A DNA stretch of 64,000 nt from Chamaecyparis obtusa (lineage: Eukaryota > Streptophyta > Pinopsida > Cupressales > Cupressaceae), in NCBI GenBank assembly GCA_027943335.1, contig BSBK01001534.1, positions 1,543,001-1,607,000 on the forward strand, read 5' to 3'. The position numbers were made by a program, and so were the translations under genes. Shown here in pieces: positions 11,795-23,860 of this stretch. Each line of letters opens with the position of its first letter. The first letter of the stretch is position 1. The notes under the pieces are model-generated. The model saw only the letters and a list, made by a program, of their open reading frames with translations, was not told the origin of the DNA and made no database searches.

Positions 11795-13266
11795 TGTTAG
11801 AATAATTGAGAGGGGGTTGAATCAGTTAGTCACTTGTCCCAAAACAAAATGTATAATTCAAAACAATTACTTCAACTTCTGCTACTCAGTAAACATGAAA
11901 TACTTTCACTGTCTGTGCTTTTACTGATTATCAGTCTAAAACTTATAGTAGTTACTGATCAAATCTAACATGCAATATGTAAAGTATGATAACAAACAAA
12001 TATCACAATCAACACATAACACAAGAGATTTAACATGGAAACCTTGTGAAGGGAAAAACCACTTGGGACCGGCAACCCAAAAATATTCACTCTTCTGAAG
12101 TGAGGTCGGTGAAGACCCAACTTTGTTAAAGGTTACAAACACACTGTTAGGTGTGACCTTGTTAGAGGATTTTAGACCAATCATTATCATCCAACTAGCA
12201 TTCACTATGGGGTTGATAGGATAATAATGTTCATTCTATGAATGATACATAATAAGACTTTATAGTCCACTCAGTTAAGAGATTTGACTGTGTACAATGG
12301 TTAAATATGTAATAGTAGACGATTTGCCTTAATACAATCTTCAATTGTAGATTACATATCAATATTCAGCTCATACAAATCTTTCTAATCAATATAACAC
12401 TTATGTTTCAATAATATATCAACTTACTATTCATCGGTAATTACTCTTTGTCACTCGATAATTGCTTTGTAGTTTGGTTCTCACTAACCAGTATGATCAG
12501 AATGCATGAAAACTTGTTCACACGATAACTCTGCAGTATCTTCTTCTTCCAGCATCATTCACTATGAAAATCTAGTCTCTTATATAGACAAGTAAACCAT
12601 TTTCTTTTTGTCCATCAGATTTTGCCACTTAATCTCATTCATTGATTTTGCCACTTTAACCTTCCTCAGCTGATGTGTCAATAACACATTTCAATCTACT
12701 CCATTAGATCTTCCTGGATTATGTTAGCCGTCAATCTTCATAACAAACATTATCTGTTACCTCAATTTCATACACTTTCCAGCTCATCAATCTTATCAGC
12801 TAAACTGATCATTTAATTCCTTTATGTTATGCTCGGTTAACAAAGAAATGCATCGGTGAAGACAAGATCGGTTAACACTATGCTCAGTATACACTACACT
12901 CCGTCGATGTATACTAAAATGCTTCATTTACTGACAACACTACTTTGTGTCTTTCAGTTCTATTCTTCATCATAGATGAATGCAACATAATAAAGTCAAT
13001 ATCATAAGGTCATAGACTCATCAAAAAGTTACTCAATGTATTCCTTATCCTCATCTGACATATACATCTTCCTCATGTAGATATTTATGTTCTTCATCTC
13101 TTTCACCTTTCTTCAGATGTTTTGGTATAGTAACTTACAAGATAAGTGTTGTCAAGCTAGTTGACATCAATGACAATATAATACTGATTTAATCATCGTA
13201 CATTTCTAATCAACAACTCCTCAGTGATCTTTAATCATAGATTCTTCAATCAGTTGTAGTTCATCA
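11795..13266 (-). repeat. 5' LTR of A
   Basis: 1472 bp. On the reverse strand it starts TGATGAACTACAACTG and ends TTATTCTAACA. A TATA box (reverse TATATAAG) lies at 12580-12587. Followed on the plus strand by the duplication CTAGT/TAGTT. Confidence 0.92.
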
Positions 13267-13271
13267 CTAGT

Positions 13272-13789
13272 TGTGGTCATTGAATGACCAATTTTTGTAT
13301 ATATTTAACATTTGTATTATATATATCGACCTTGACATGGCACATGCCACAATTTTGTAACTATTATTGATTTGGAATCTATGCCATTTTTTATATGTAC
13401 ACGATTATTGTTCATTTTGATATATATGAAACTTGATATTCGATCCAATTTGTCCATTATGAGCATATCATTGTACTTCAAAACTTAATTTTTTGTAATT
13501 AATCAAACATGTTTACATTCATTATTTAATATAATAGAATTGAAACATGTTTATCAAAGTCATTGTGGCATGGATAATGTAATCAAAGTCTTATGTGACT
13601 TAATTTGATGTAATAAGGCATGAAAAAATAAAATATGTAATGATTTTGTCTATTCTATTAAATTATCCTTCTTGACCAAATAAGGGTCATAGGAAGATGT
13701 ATATTAATAGGTGGTTTATGCATTTTCTATTTCTTGTGAAAAAAATTTTAGAACAAGTTCATGAAAAGTATGAAATACTCAATTTTACC
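13272..13789. other. AT-rich spacer of T
   Basis: This resumes T sequence after element A. It is AT-rich, with no ORF, repeat or known motif that I can support. It may be the 3' untranslated part of the gene remnant at 3066-5460. Confidence 0.4.
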
Positions 13790-15655
13790 AATGTTGCTTA
13801 GTGACCCTTAGGGACACTCTGGTCTGGTGTGCTCACAAACATTCGAGGGACTCCATGGGTGAGACAATGTTGTCACTAGAATTTAACTGACCAACCAGAG
13901 CTAATGGAGGAGATGCTTTGATCACACGATGAATGGATTGAAAGATACCCAATGTTGCTCATTTCAATTGAGCAACATTGCAACTTTTGACATAAACTGA
14001 GATAGGGATGCCAAATTAAAATAAAGGGGAATCTTCCAAAACTGAGATGGATAATTCTAGGCATCCATAACACATTCATGTATCACCTGACAATTCATCG
14101 ATACCTTGCACGAGCTCTGATATGCCCCAAGAAAGATCATTTCCCAATGTTTCTTTGTGATCCTTAGGGAAACTCTGGTCCGGTGAGCTTGTGAAGGTTT
14201 GAGGGAATCTGTGGGAAAAAGAAAGGTTGTCACTAGTGTTTACCCAACCAACTAGAGCTAATGGAGTAAATGATTCAATCTCACAGTGAATGGATTGAAA
14301 GATAGCCAATGTTGTTCATTTCAATTGAGCAACATTGCATCTTTTGAATAAACTGAGATAGGGATGCCAAATTAAAATGAAGGGGAATCTCCCAAAAATA
14401 ATATGGGTAAATTTAGACCTCCATAACATGATCTTGTAGCACTTGATGATTCTTTGATACCTCACACAATCTCCAAGATATGCCACAAGAAATATAGTTG
14501 TCCAATTTTGCTTAGTGACCCTTAGGGACACTCTAGTCTGGTGTGCTTGCGAACGTTCAATGGACTCTATGGGTGAAATGTGGTTGTCACTAGTATTTAC
14601 CCAAAAAATTGAGATAATGGAGCAAATGATTCAATCTCACGATGATCGGATTGAAATATAGCTAATGTTGCTCATTTCAATTGAGCAACATTGCATCTTT
14701 AGACATAAACTGGGATAGGGATGCCATATTAAAATGAAGGGGAATCTCCCAAAATTGAGATGAGTAATTGTAGGCCTCCATAACATTGTCTTGTAGCACT
14801 TGATGATTCATCGATATCTCACACGAGCTCTGATATATGCCCCGAGAAAGATCATTGCCCAATGTTTCTTAGTGACCCTTAGGGACACTCTGGTCTAATG
14901 TCCTCACAAATGTTTGAGGGACTCTATGGGAAAAATAGATTATTCACTAGCATTTACTCATCCAACTAAAGCTAATGGAGTAGATAATTTGATCTCATGG
15001 AAAACAGATTGAAAGATAGCCAATGTTTCTCATTTCAATTAAGTAACATTACATCTTTTGACATAAACCGAGATAGGAATTCTAAATTAAAATGAATGGG
15101 AATCTCCCAAAACTAAGATGAGTAATTTTAGGCCTCCATAACATGGTCTTGTAGTACCTAAAAATTCATTGATACCTCACACAATCTCTAAGATATTCCC
15201 CAAGAAAGATCATTGCGCAATGTTGCTTACTGACCCTTAGGGACACTCTAGTTCGGTGTGCTCACGAACATTCAAGGGACTCTGTGGGTGAAATAGGGTT
15301 GTCACTAGCATTTACCTGGCCAATCAGAGCTAATGAAGTAGACGATTTGATCTCATGGTGAACAAATTGAAAAATAGCCAATGTTGCTCATTTTGATTGA
15401 GAAACATTGCATCTTTTGACATAAACCGAGATATGGATGCCAAATTAAAATAAAGGGGAATCTCCCAAAAATTAGATGAGTAATTGTAGGCCTATATAAC
15501 ATAGTCATGTAGCACCTAATGGTTTGTCGATATCTCACATGAGCTCTAAGATATGCCCCAAGAAAGATCATTTCCCAATGTTGCTTAGTGACCCTTAGGG
15601 ACACTCTGGTCTGGTGTGCTCACAAACATTCAAGGGACTCCGTGGCTGAATCAAG
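13790..15655. repeat. Tandem array of ~357-bp monomers
   Basis: A conserved block, GTGACCCTTAGGGACACTCT, recurs at 13801, 14157, 14515, 14872, 15230 and 15588, spaced 356, 358, 357, 358 and 358 bp. There are five full monomers and a partial sixth that stops near 15655. The full monomers carry an inverted repeat, in its best copy CAATGTTGCTC..GAGCAACATTG with a 9-base loop (13950-13980), with counterparts at about 14307, 14664, 15021 and 15379. Reverse-strand open frames here repeat with the period and are not genes. The array lies wholly inside T. Confidence 0.93.
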
Positions 15656-15703
15656 ATTGTAGTGCTAGTTTCTAGGCCATTGGGAATATATCATATATAT
15701 TTT

Positions 15704-15830
15704 CTCATAACCCATAGGATTTATGGAAACCTAAAACCAACCTTAAAATTTTCCTCATAACCCGTACGGGTTATGAAAAATTAGAGGTTCAGCTCTACTT
15801 TTCCATAACCCATGCGGGTTCTGTAAAATA
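15704..15830. repeat. Array of AACCCGTACGGGTT-type palindromes in T
   Basis: Three copies are spaced 45-50 bp apart. The middle one contains the perfect 20-bp palindrome CATAACCCGTACGGGTTATG at 15756-15775. Neighbours are CATAACCCATAGGATTTATGG and CATAACCCATGCGGGTTCTG. The same motif recurs at 30940-31090 and in decayed form at 2642-2835. Confidence 0.75.
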
Positions 15831-15852
15831 AGAACCTAGGAAGGAAGGAAGG

Positions 15853-15874
15853 GAGAGAGAGAGAGAGAGAGAGA
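15853..15874. repeat. (GA)n microsatellite, left of B
   Basis: A GA run ends at the left edge of B and a matching AG run starts at 30536, directly after B. B therefore inserted into a GA microsatellite, which hides its exact target duplication. Confidence 0.8.
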
Positions 15875-15892
15875 TGTTAACTTAAGGGAGAT

Positions 15893-17369
15893 TGTTAACT
15901 GATGGTGATGATGATGAAGACTGACAGAGATTAGAGGTATATAGGATTGTAGAAGAATTAGATCAATTATTATTTTGTCATTGATGTCAATCAATTGATT
16001 TTTGGTTTATATTGAGTTTCCATATCATTCAAAGTATGACATAATTTGAGTGAGTAAAGGAAAAAGAAGAAGTGAAAAGTTGTGAAGTTGATGAACTTAA
16101 ATGGGTAGCTAATACAAATCGTATAATGATAAGGTTATATTGATTTAGTTGTTTTCTACTTTACATTTTATTATATCAAGTTGGTAAAGGATATTGGTCA
16201 AGTTGGTGAACAAAATAGTTTGGTTACCGAACATGAAGAAGTTGTTTTCTAAAGAGAAAGGAAGTCAAGACACCAAGTACATGGATTTAGTTATCGAGCA
16301 AAGAAAATAGAATTTTTGTTGAAGGAAAAGAAGTTAGCCATCGAGCAAGGAATATAAATTAAATACAAGGATCAGAATGACATTTAATGATGACCTACAG
16401 TAATATGGAAGATTCTAAGGATGAGGAAAAGTTAGTTGAAGAGATCTAAGATCAGGAAAATTTGAGGTTATGATCTATGGTAAGATCTAAGCAGTAAAAA
16501 TGAAGGTACAAGTTCCAAGAAAAGTTCAAGTTCCAAGGTGATGATAAAACATTTTACTAAGTTCCAAATTCATTGAATTAGTTTATGAGGATGATCTGAT
16601 GGTTGGGATTAATCAAAGGAAAACATAATAAAGGAGATTAAGAGGAAAAACAAAGTCTATATAAAGGATGAAATTACATGTTAAACAAGCTGGAAAGTTG
16701 AAAGGTGGATGTGTAACCGAGTGATGCAGTGAAGAAGAAAAAGGTTGAAACCTGAGTCTGCAAGAAGAGTTTGATGAAGTGTTGATTCGAGTGAGTAGTG
16801 ATGAAATGAAGTGAAGACAAAGAGTGAATAAGGGATCTGACTAAGCAAGAGGTAGTTGCAGATTTACAAATCAATTTTTATACTATTTCTTATTAACATT
16901 TGTAGCAGAAAAATCTCTTAACCGAGTGGACTTAATAGTCTTATTACAAAACCTTTGGAGAGGTGACATTATAGAAGAGTATTTGAAGACCTTTAACCAG
17001 GCCACTCCTAATAGGGTAAAGATCTTAACAGATCTGAGGAAAATCCCCTAATAGGGTCACATTTAACAATGTATATTTTAATCTTTAACAAGATAGGCTT
17101 TTAACCCAGCATACTTCAAAAGAGTATTTCTTTGCTGGGTGACAATTCCCACAGTGGTTTTTCCCAAATTGGGTTTCCACATTAAATATTGGTTTTATAT
17201 GTGGTGAATGTTTATTGTTCATGTTATTACTGATTTTTAAGATTAATTTACTATTATTGGTTAATTTTGAAGTTTGTTTGACCGAGTTGTTATCGAGTTG
17301 AATCAGAGAAATTTTTAAGGTTTAAAGAATCACTTATTACTGATTCACTCCACTCTTAGTAATCTAACA
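15893..17369 (+). repeat. 5' LTR of B
   Basis: 1477 bp, from TGTTAACTGATGG to GTAATCTAACA. The TATA box TATATAAA lies at 16658-16665 and is kept in the other LTR at 28398-28405. Near its end it carries several TAATAGGGT/TAACAAGAT-type short repeats shared with the LTRs of A' and D. Confidence 0.9.
16658..16665 (+). promoter_or_regulatory. TATA box in the 5' LTR of B
   Basis: TATATAAA followed by GGATGAAATTACATG. Both the box and its right flank are conserved at 28398-28405. Confidence 0.6.
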
Positions 17370-17370
17370 A

Positions 17371-17382
17371 TAGGTATAAAAG
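17371..17382 (+). promoter_or_regulatory. Decayed primer-binding site of B
   Basis: TAGGTATAAAAG sits where A and D have TTGGTATCAGAG, so it is a mutated initiator Met-tRNA site. Confidence 0.65.
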
Positions 17383-17433
17383 ATAAATACTATAAAGAGA
17401 TACGTTTGAAAGACTTGAGTAAAAGATCTGAAG

Positions 17434-18171
17434 ATGTATAAGAGGGAGGCACCAAAGTTGAATATGGATAACTTCTCTACATGGAAAAGTAGGATGAGGT
17501 TGCATACATTCGGGATTGGAGATTATGGTATATACTATCTTGAAAATGAGTATTCACCACCACCATTTGGGCCTATGACAATTGAACAAGTAATAGAAAT
17601 ACAAGATCACACACAAGTTACGATTGAGATATCTTCTACTCTTACTGACCTACAATTCAATGATCTAAAAGGATTTGATAAAGAAAAACAAATGTGGGAC
17701 AAGATTGAATTAGTACATTTTGGAGATCTGCATGTTCAGAACACAAAAGCTGAAAGTATGAAAGGAAAATTTGATTCTATGAGAATGAAAGAAGGTGAAG
17801 ATGTCACAAAGTATAGTACAATATTGAATGAGGTTGTTAGTGTTATCAGAGGTGCAGGAGGACATATATAAGAAGAAGATGTAACAAGTAAATTGTTGAG
17901 GACATTCTTGCCTACTTGTTCCATCCAAGTGTCTACAATACAAGAACTGATATCCATTCCTCAGATGCCTATTTTACTGGATGCCACAATCAGAAAGTTG
18001 ATTTCTTTTGAGCTGAATGATTTTCACAATAGTTTACCTACCACTTCTAAGATTGAGTCTACATTAAAGTCATCTTTGAACATTGGAAATTCTAGAGAGT
18101 CTATATCTAGTGATGGTTATGCTAGTAGTGCAAGTGAAATATTTCAGAGTTCTAAGAGTGATCTAGAGAGT
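17434..18171 (+). pseudogene. Copia gag of B, 5' part
   Basis: Starts at ATG 17434 (MYKREAPKLNMDNFSTWKSRMRLH). It continues through the capsid-like region, with KEKQMWDKIE, KGKFDSMRMKEGEDVTKYSTILNEV and, after a single in-frame TAA at 17869, LLRTFLPTCSIQVSTIQELISIPQ. The same frame runs to 18171, where C1 is inserted in codons reading DLES. The frame resumes at 22310 after C1. Only one stop in 246 codons suggests slow decay. The product would be the structural particle protein. Confidence 0.88.
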
Positions 18172-21100
18172 TGTTCAGGCTTAGAATTGTTACCTTAAAT
18201 CAGGCACTAAGGCTAAAAACAATTCTATCCTGACAATGGAAAACTCTTCTAGCTATGGGTAGACTATGAATGAAGAGGAATCTTCAGATTCTAGGTCAGT
18301 TCCTATAAAATATGGAATATCACTTTCCTGATCTACAAATTGTTGGGAAAAGGGAAAGAATACTATAACTAAAAAGATTAGGGTGATACACCAAATGAAT
18401 AACTCAGACTTCTCAAAAAGATGAATTTCAATCCTGACTCACAAATGAATACTTTAACAATCTGATTCTCTATTCAACATATAGGTTAACAAACTCATGC
18501 TATCATGGTTCTACCACAAATAGCTTAGAGAATTAACAACATACATTTCTCATGCAAGGCCTAGGGCAGCTAATTATCTTGAGAAGGAATAGAATTTGAT
18601 TCACTTCCTTCAGATAATACACAATTTAACACTTGCTAGAAAAGATAAAATAGGATTCGATATTGAAAAACAAGTACACGAAATGGGAATCAAAGAATCT
18701 GGTTCATTTCTTCAAAAATCTGACAAGATGATTACAAAAATGGCCTTCAAAGCACCTTGGAATGATATGTTCACTAAAATGCCCTTTTTCCAAAATCTGC
18801 AACCACTAATTGATCATCAAAAATCAATTTTATAATCAGTTCTAGCCTCCAATTTGAAAATCTGAGCTCCTCAATCTTAGCCTAAAAGCGTACCTAAAAA
18901 TATGTCACTACATTGAGTTCCTCAAACATGCCTCTCTTCCTAAATTTTTGGCCTAAAAATATAAGGAATTAATCCTTTTACAAATAAAATATACCAAAAA
19001 CTTATACAAGGGACTAATATTAAATAAAACTTAATATTAATTGCACTACCCCTATACCCTAACTCTTATTTTCTAACCTAGATAAAATATCTAAGTATGA
19101 ACTATTGCAAAGTGGAGAAGTCGACATGACCCTCAATCCACTTGCAATGCATTTGAAAGAACCGATGGGATAAGCATGAAAGGTGGCATGTTCAGTTTTC
19201 AAGGCTAGAGCTGGCACTGTCATGCATTGAATGCACTCTCTGTTTGGCGGACTCCAAAATAGTTATTCCATTTTCCTTGGCATTTGTGTTTGTTCTCTTG
19301 AAGCTTCTCGGAGAAAACTCAGTGAAATGAAACCCTAAGCTCTCCTGTAACTATGAAGGAGCTCGGCTTTGACTGTGATGATCTTCGACTGTTGTTGGAG
19401 TCGAGCCTTCATCTGCTACTTCCTTTGTGTGCATATTTGATAGAACTCAGCATTTCTCCATCTCTCCATTAGTGAACTGTAAGTTATCTTCGAACTCCCT
19501 GTTGATTCTTTACTATTTTGGAATACAAAGAATAAGCATGTGTTTCTCCTTGTTAACTGTTTGTTCTACTGTTGCTTTTGATATACTCACAGTTAATGAG
19601 TTATAGTTGTATCTTTATTTTCAACAATCAAACTTGTTGCTTCATTCCCTTACTTTGCATTACTGAAGGTTCTCTTTATTTGAACATGAGCCCATATCAT
19701 GCTTTATTGCATCTATCGTTTGTATCTCTGTTGAACTGTTCCTTAGCTTTCATCTGCTACTTCCTTGGCCTGTCACCGCGGCTTCATGGTTTCATGCATT
19801 ATATTTGTTTTTCCCCATTTTTATATGGGTTTGATTCAACATGGCTCCATGCATTTTGTTGAAGGTTCTCTTTATTGAACATGCTATTTATTCTTTGCTA
19901 TTTTGTACATGCGGGTTCAAAAGTTTATGAACCCGTACTTTGTTCACTAAAGTTCACATGCCATATGCGATACTCACTGTTGTTTATCTTACCATACTGT
20001 GATCGTTCTCCACCTGTGAGCTTACCATGCTATGACTTTTTCATCATGTGGTGACTCTTATCATGTCGTGAGCTAGGTTTATAACCTGACATTCGCTACT
20101 CTCTGTGACTATTCTCATACCCAAGCTCACCATTCTCTGACTATGAACTCACTATTGTTACTTTGTTATCTTGTTAGCATTTGATATAGACCGCGGCTTT
20201 GATTCACCACCTACAGGTTTGAAGTGTTGTTTCCCATTTTGATATTCACTATTGATCCTTTGTTATTATTCATTCTCTGTTAAGAATTCTTTGAGCTCGC
20301 TGTTAGTGTACACTGTGGCTAGCATTTGATCAATGATGTTAATCTTGAATGTTTTGACTATTACTAATAATGTCAATTACATTATTAGTAACAGTCAAAC
20401 ATATCACTTTTTTCCATGTGGGTTCGAAGGTTATGAACCCAAACTTGTTCACCACAGTGACAACTATAACATTTTTGAAGCACTTTATGAAGTTTATGAT
20501 TGGCATAAACTTGCTTATAAAATAGTAACAGTCACTATTTTACTGTTATTATTTCATTTTTCTTTTGAAACCATGACTGTTACTATTATAACAAGTTCAA
20601 CAGTTATTTTAAAGGAAAATAATCCCTTTACTGGAACACCAGTAAGCAACTTGTGATCATTTTTTGAGATTGACATGAAACTTACTTCTCATATTGACGA
20701 AACTTTGAATTACTATCAACTGCATCTTTATCAATTTTAGTATCAACCTCAGCATACTTTGTGATAACATAGAGCACTCAAATTATTGACTCTCTTTTGC
20801 TGATATGAATAAAACCTTGTGTAATCAATAGCTATAAACATGATGAGTTCAGCCATACTGAACAGTTGCTCCAAGAAACCATGAAAACACCTCTTAATGA
20901 CTTACTAAAGTTGCAAGGTTATGAGTGAAAAATGCTGAAGATATAATCTGTTATAAATAAAACCATTGCACTTCTCACTCATAACCTTTGCAAACCTTAG
21001 AAGGTGATTATGACTAAGAGATGCTCAACACACTTTCTTTTCCCACAGCAGATAAGTACTCTATCCTTTATGATATTCTTCTACTGGTTACACATACTCT

Positions 21101-22307
21101 GTTCTAGTTTATACATATTTTCCATTTTATGTTCAACTTGCATCTTGTAGCTTTGCCCACTGTAAATAATTCACATTGATGTTGAATCTGCTCTTAATAT
21201 GACAAGTACAACAAGATGAAAATGTTTATTTACTGTTAATGAAGTTCGAGCACGGGCTCGTGACATCCAAAAATATCAAAATGTTTAACTAATGAGGTTT
21301 GAACACGGGTTTGTGACACTCAATAAAAACAAACTGTAAACACTTTATGATTTTATAACTTGAAACACTCTTCTGTATTCAGCAACAAATATGTTTATGA
21401 TTTGAAAATGATGATAAGGACATATTTGTACTAGTATTTATGCAGCATCATTTGTATCTTAAACTGGAAATTTGGCATTTCTTGTAGCATTCTTTTGTAT
21501 TCAAACCAGCTTGATTTGCATCTTTGTCAATAACTGAATATGAACACCAGTTAGCTGTTATCTGCAAGATAATCTATTAAGTTTTCAAATAACATCATGG
21601 CATGAAATACATTATTCTGAAAAAGGTTTCTTAGTTTGGAAACATACTAAGTCCCTTTGATTTAGATACCTAGTTAATAAAAAGGACAACATACACCACA
21701 ATGATCATTAGTAGTAAAAGGTTTCATGTATGAAACAAGTCCCTTTAACACTACCTTGCAGTGAGTGTCAATGTGCATTTCCTTATTTCATTTAATTTTC
21801 CAGATTGATGCAATATTGAAAACTTGATTGCTACAATATGTTATTTGATTCTCATGTATTTCTTAGATCCATCAGGATCTAACCATTTTCTCTTTCTCAT
21901 GCAGATGGAAACCTTGAAGACCTAGATGCAGATGGAAACTCAGACTCATGAAGACCTAAATGTAGGGACCCAGTAGACAACCAGCTGACACAATCAATAC
22001 AAAAGGTAGTACATGGGACCCTTATTCCATACTTTAGTCTTTCTTCTTTCTAAATATTGAATTGAAATATGAAACAAGAAAGGACATTTGTATACTACAT
22101 TCAGTATGAAAGCACAATGTAATGATCATTGATAATTTTGAACTTTGTAATACTTGATCAATACTTAGAGTACAATAATGACATCTAGATTGAATGCAAT
22201 AATGACATGTAAACTAACAAAACCTGCAAGGTAGTGTTAATTAGACAAAAAAATGCAACCTTTTCCTACTAATTCTATTGTATTGTATGCTAGATTTTTA
22301 AGTAACA
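18172..22307 (+). mobile_element. C1: 4.1-kb solo-LTR-like insertion in B gag
   Basis: It starts TGTTCAGG and ends AAGTAACA, and AGAGT is duplicated at 18167-18171 and 22308-22312. TG..CA ends plus a 5-bp duplication are the signature of an LTR element. No gag, pol, second LTR or primer site is visible inside, so a very long solo LTR is the simplest reading. It matches C2 (57910-60379) near both ends. Internal features include a TATA-like TATAAAATA (18304-18312, conserved in C2), hairpins with GGGTTC..GAACCC arms (19913-19934, 20420-20440) and two copies of a GTTCGAGCACGGGCTCGTGAC-type motif (21244 and 21296). The 107-aa and smaller open frames have no recognisable product. Confidence 0.82.
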
Positions 22308-22618
22308 AGAGTCTTCATGAAGAGGAAAGACAACAAGAAGAGTTTCAAGCTTTACTAGCTAGGAGGCTATCAAGAGAAAAAGGAAAATACCGAGGTAAAT
22401 TACCCTTGAAATTTTTTAATTGCAATAAGATTGGTTACATTGAATCTAGATGTCCTGAAAATGACAATGATGAGAAGAAAGACAATTGAGATAAAAATAA
22501 AAGAGAAAATAGATTTAGGAGATACCGATATTTCAAGAACAAAGGTAAGAAGTCATGCTAGATTGTTGAAGAAGGTCTAACTGATGATGATTCTAATAAT
22601 GATGAAGGTGTAGAGGTT
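22308..22618 (+). pseudogene. Copia gag of B, nucleocapsid part
   Basis: Continues gag in the frame interrupted by C1: ERQQEEFQALLARRLSREKG, then the zinc knuckle FFNCNKIGYIESRCPEN, in which the first Cys is replaced (FF for CF). In-frame stops follow near 22487 and 22559. The family normally has CFNCxKxGHxAxxCP, so RNA binding would be impaired. An acidic linker (TDDDSNNDEG) leads to the protease. Confidence 0.85.
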
Positions 22619-23860
22619 GTGTATGTTGCTATCAAGGATGATTCTGATGAAGAAAGGTATGGAGAAGAAAAATATTTAATTTCTCATGTTAGTAAGAGTG
22701 ATACATGGATAATTGATAGTGGATGTTCACATCATATGATTGGTGACACACATAAGTTCATTACTATGGAAGATCATAATGGAGGTTATGTTATATTTGG
22801 TAGTGATGCTCCATATCCTATGAGAGGTAAAGGTTCTATAATTATACTGGATGATACACAATGTGATGATGTATGTTGGGTTGAAGGAATAAAGTATAAT
22901 CTATTGAGTATGGCACTATTGAATAACACAGGTTACCAACTGAAATTTGAAAATGGAAAGGTAAAAGTATTTGATCAAAATGGAAGTTTGATTGCCATCG
23001 GTGAATAGTCAAAAGGTAACTTATTCTACCTTGATACTACTATAAAAAGTTGCTTATTTGCTAAAATTGAGGATGTATTATTATGGCACAAGAGATTTTG
23101 TCATGTGAATTTTGACAACTTAATTAAGGTGAGTAAAAATAATAGAGTAAGAGGTCTACCAAGATTGGATAAACCTGAAAATGTCATGTGCAAATGATGT
23201 CAAGTTGGTAAGTTGACAAAATCAAGTTTTAAAAACAAATCCTACACTACACAATGTATTTTGGAGTTAGTGCACACTGACCTATGTTGACCTATGAGAA
23301 CACAAAGCTACTATGGTGATAGACATTTCATTTTATTTGTTGATGATTATTCAAGAATGGTGTCTATTATGTTTTTGAAGGAAAAATATGATATTTTTCA
23401 AAATTTTAACTGGTATAAGGCAATAGTTGAAAAGGAGACTGGAAGACAATTGAAGTGTCTAAGATCTGATAGAGGAGGTGAGTTTACATTTGATGAGTTT
23501 ACACTTTTCTGCAATGAACGTGGAATAAAGAGACAAATGTTTTCACTGAGAACACCACAAAAAAATGGTATAGCGGAGAGAAGAAACATATCCATTATTG
23601 ATTTTGCTAGAACATTTATGATTGAGAATGGAGTGTCTCAAACATTTTGGAGAGAAGAAGTCAATCCTGCAACTTATACACTTAACTGAGTACAACTAAA
23701 GAAAGGTACCAATAAGATGCCATATGAAATCTGGTATGGTCACAAACCTAATGTAAGTTATTTCAAAGTATTTGGATGTAGGTGTTATATTCTAAAGGAT
23801 GCTAGAATTGGAAAGTTTGATCAAAAAGGTGATGAAGTCCAATATTCTTAGGATATTCTA
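22619..23860 (+). pseudogene. Copia protease and integrase of B
   Basis: Protease with WIIDSGCSHHMIGD near 22704-22745. The GAG-pre-integrase domain has LLWHKRFCHVNFDN (about 23080) and a broken zinc site (VMCK, stop, CQVGKL). The integrase core has QSYYGDRHFILFVDDYSRM, LRSDRGGEFTFDEF and RTPQKNGIAERRN, so the acidic triad D, D, E can be traced. It ends with the KMPYEIWYGHKPNVSYFKVFGCRCYI tail. The same frame holds throughout with stops at about 23006, 23198, 23288 and 23688. A frameshift follows near 23850 in the FLGYS motif. Confidence 0.9.

Larger units (their letters stand above)
5508..13266 (-). mobile_element. Ty1/copia retrotransposon A, full length, inactive
   Basis: A complete 7.76-kb reverse-strand copia element. 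It has LTRs at 11795-13266 (5') and 5508-6991 (3'), a primer site matching initiator Met-tRNA at 11781-11792, and gag, protease, integrase, reverse transcriptase and RNase H in copia order. A polypurine tract lies beside the 3' LTR. CTAGT/TAGTT flanks both ends (5502-5507 and 13267-13272, with one base of ambiguity), giving a 5-bp duplication. About seven differences in the first 150 LTR bases make this the youngest datable insertion here. The pol pieces from 11285 to 7539 stay in one frame, broken only by stops. Confidence 0.92.

Noticed and set aside
11936..12205. 89-aa reverse ORF, also found at 5649-5918
   Set aside because: The two are the same stretch of the two LTRs of A. Conservation reflects recent LTR identity, not a gene.
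5508..13266. Host gene on the reverse strand (332-aa ORF)
   Set aside because: It is the copia reverse transcriptase and RNase H of element A, between its own LTRs.
13876..15604. Several reverse-strand ORFs of 60-83 aa with similar sequence (FGRFPFILIWHPYLS)
   Set aside because: Their similarity is a by-product of the 357-bp tandem array. They shift frame between monomers.
13790..15655. CRISPR array
   Set aside because: The units are long and contiguous without unique spacers, in nuclear plant-type DNA.
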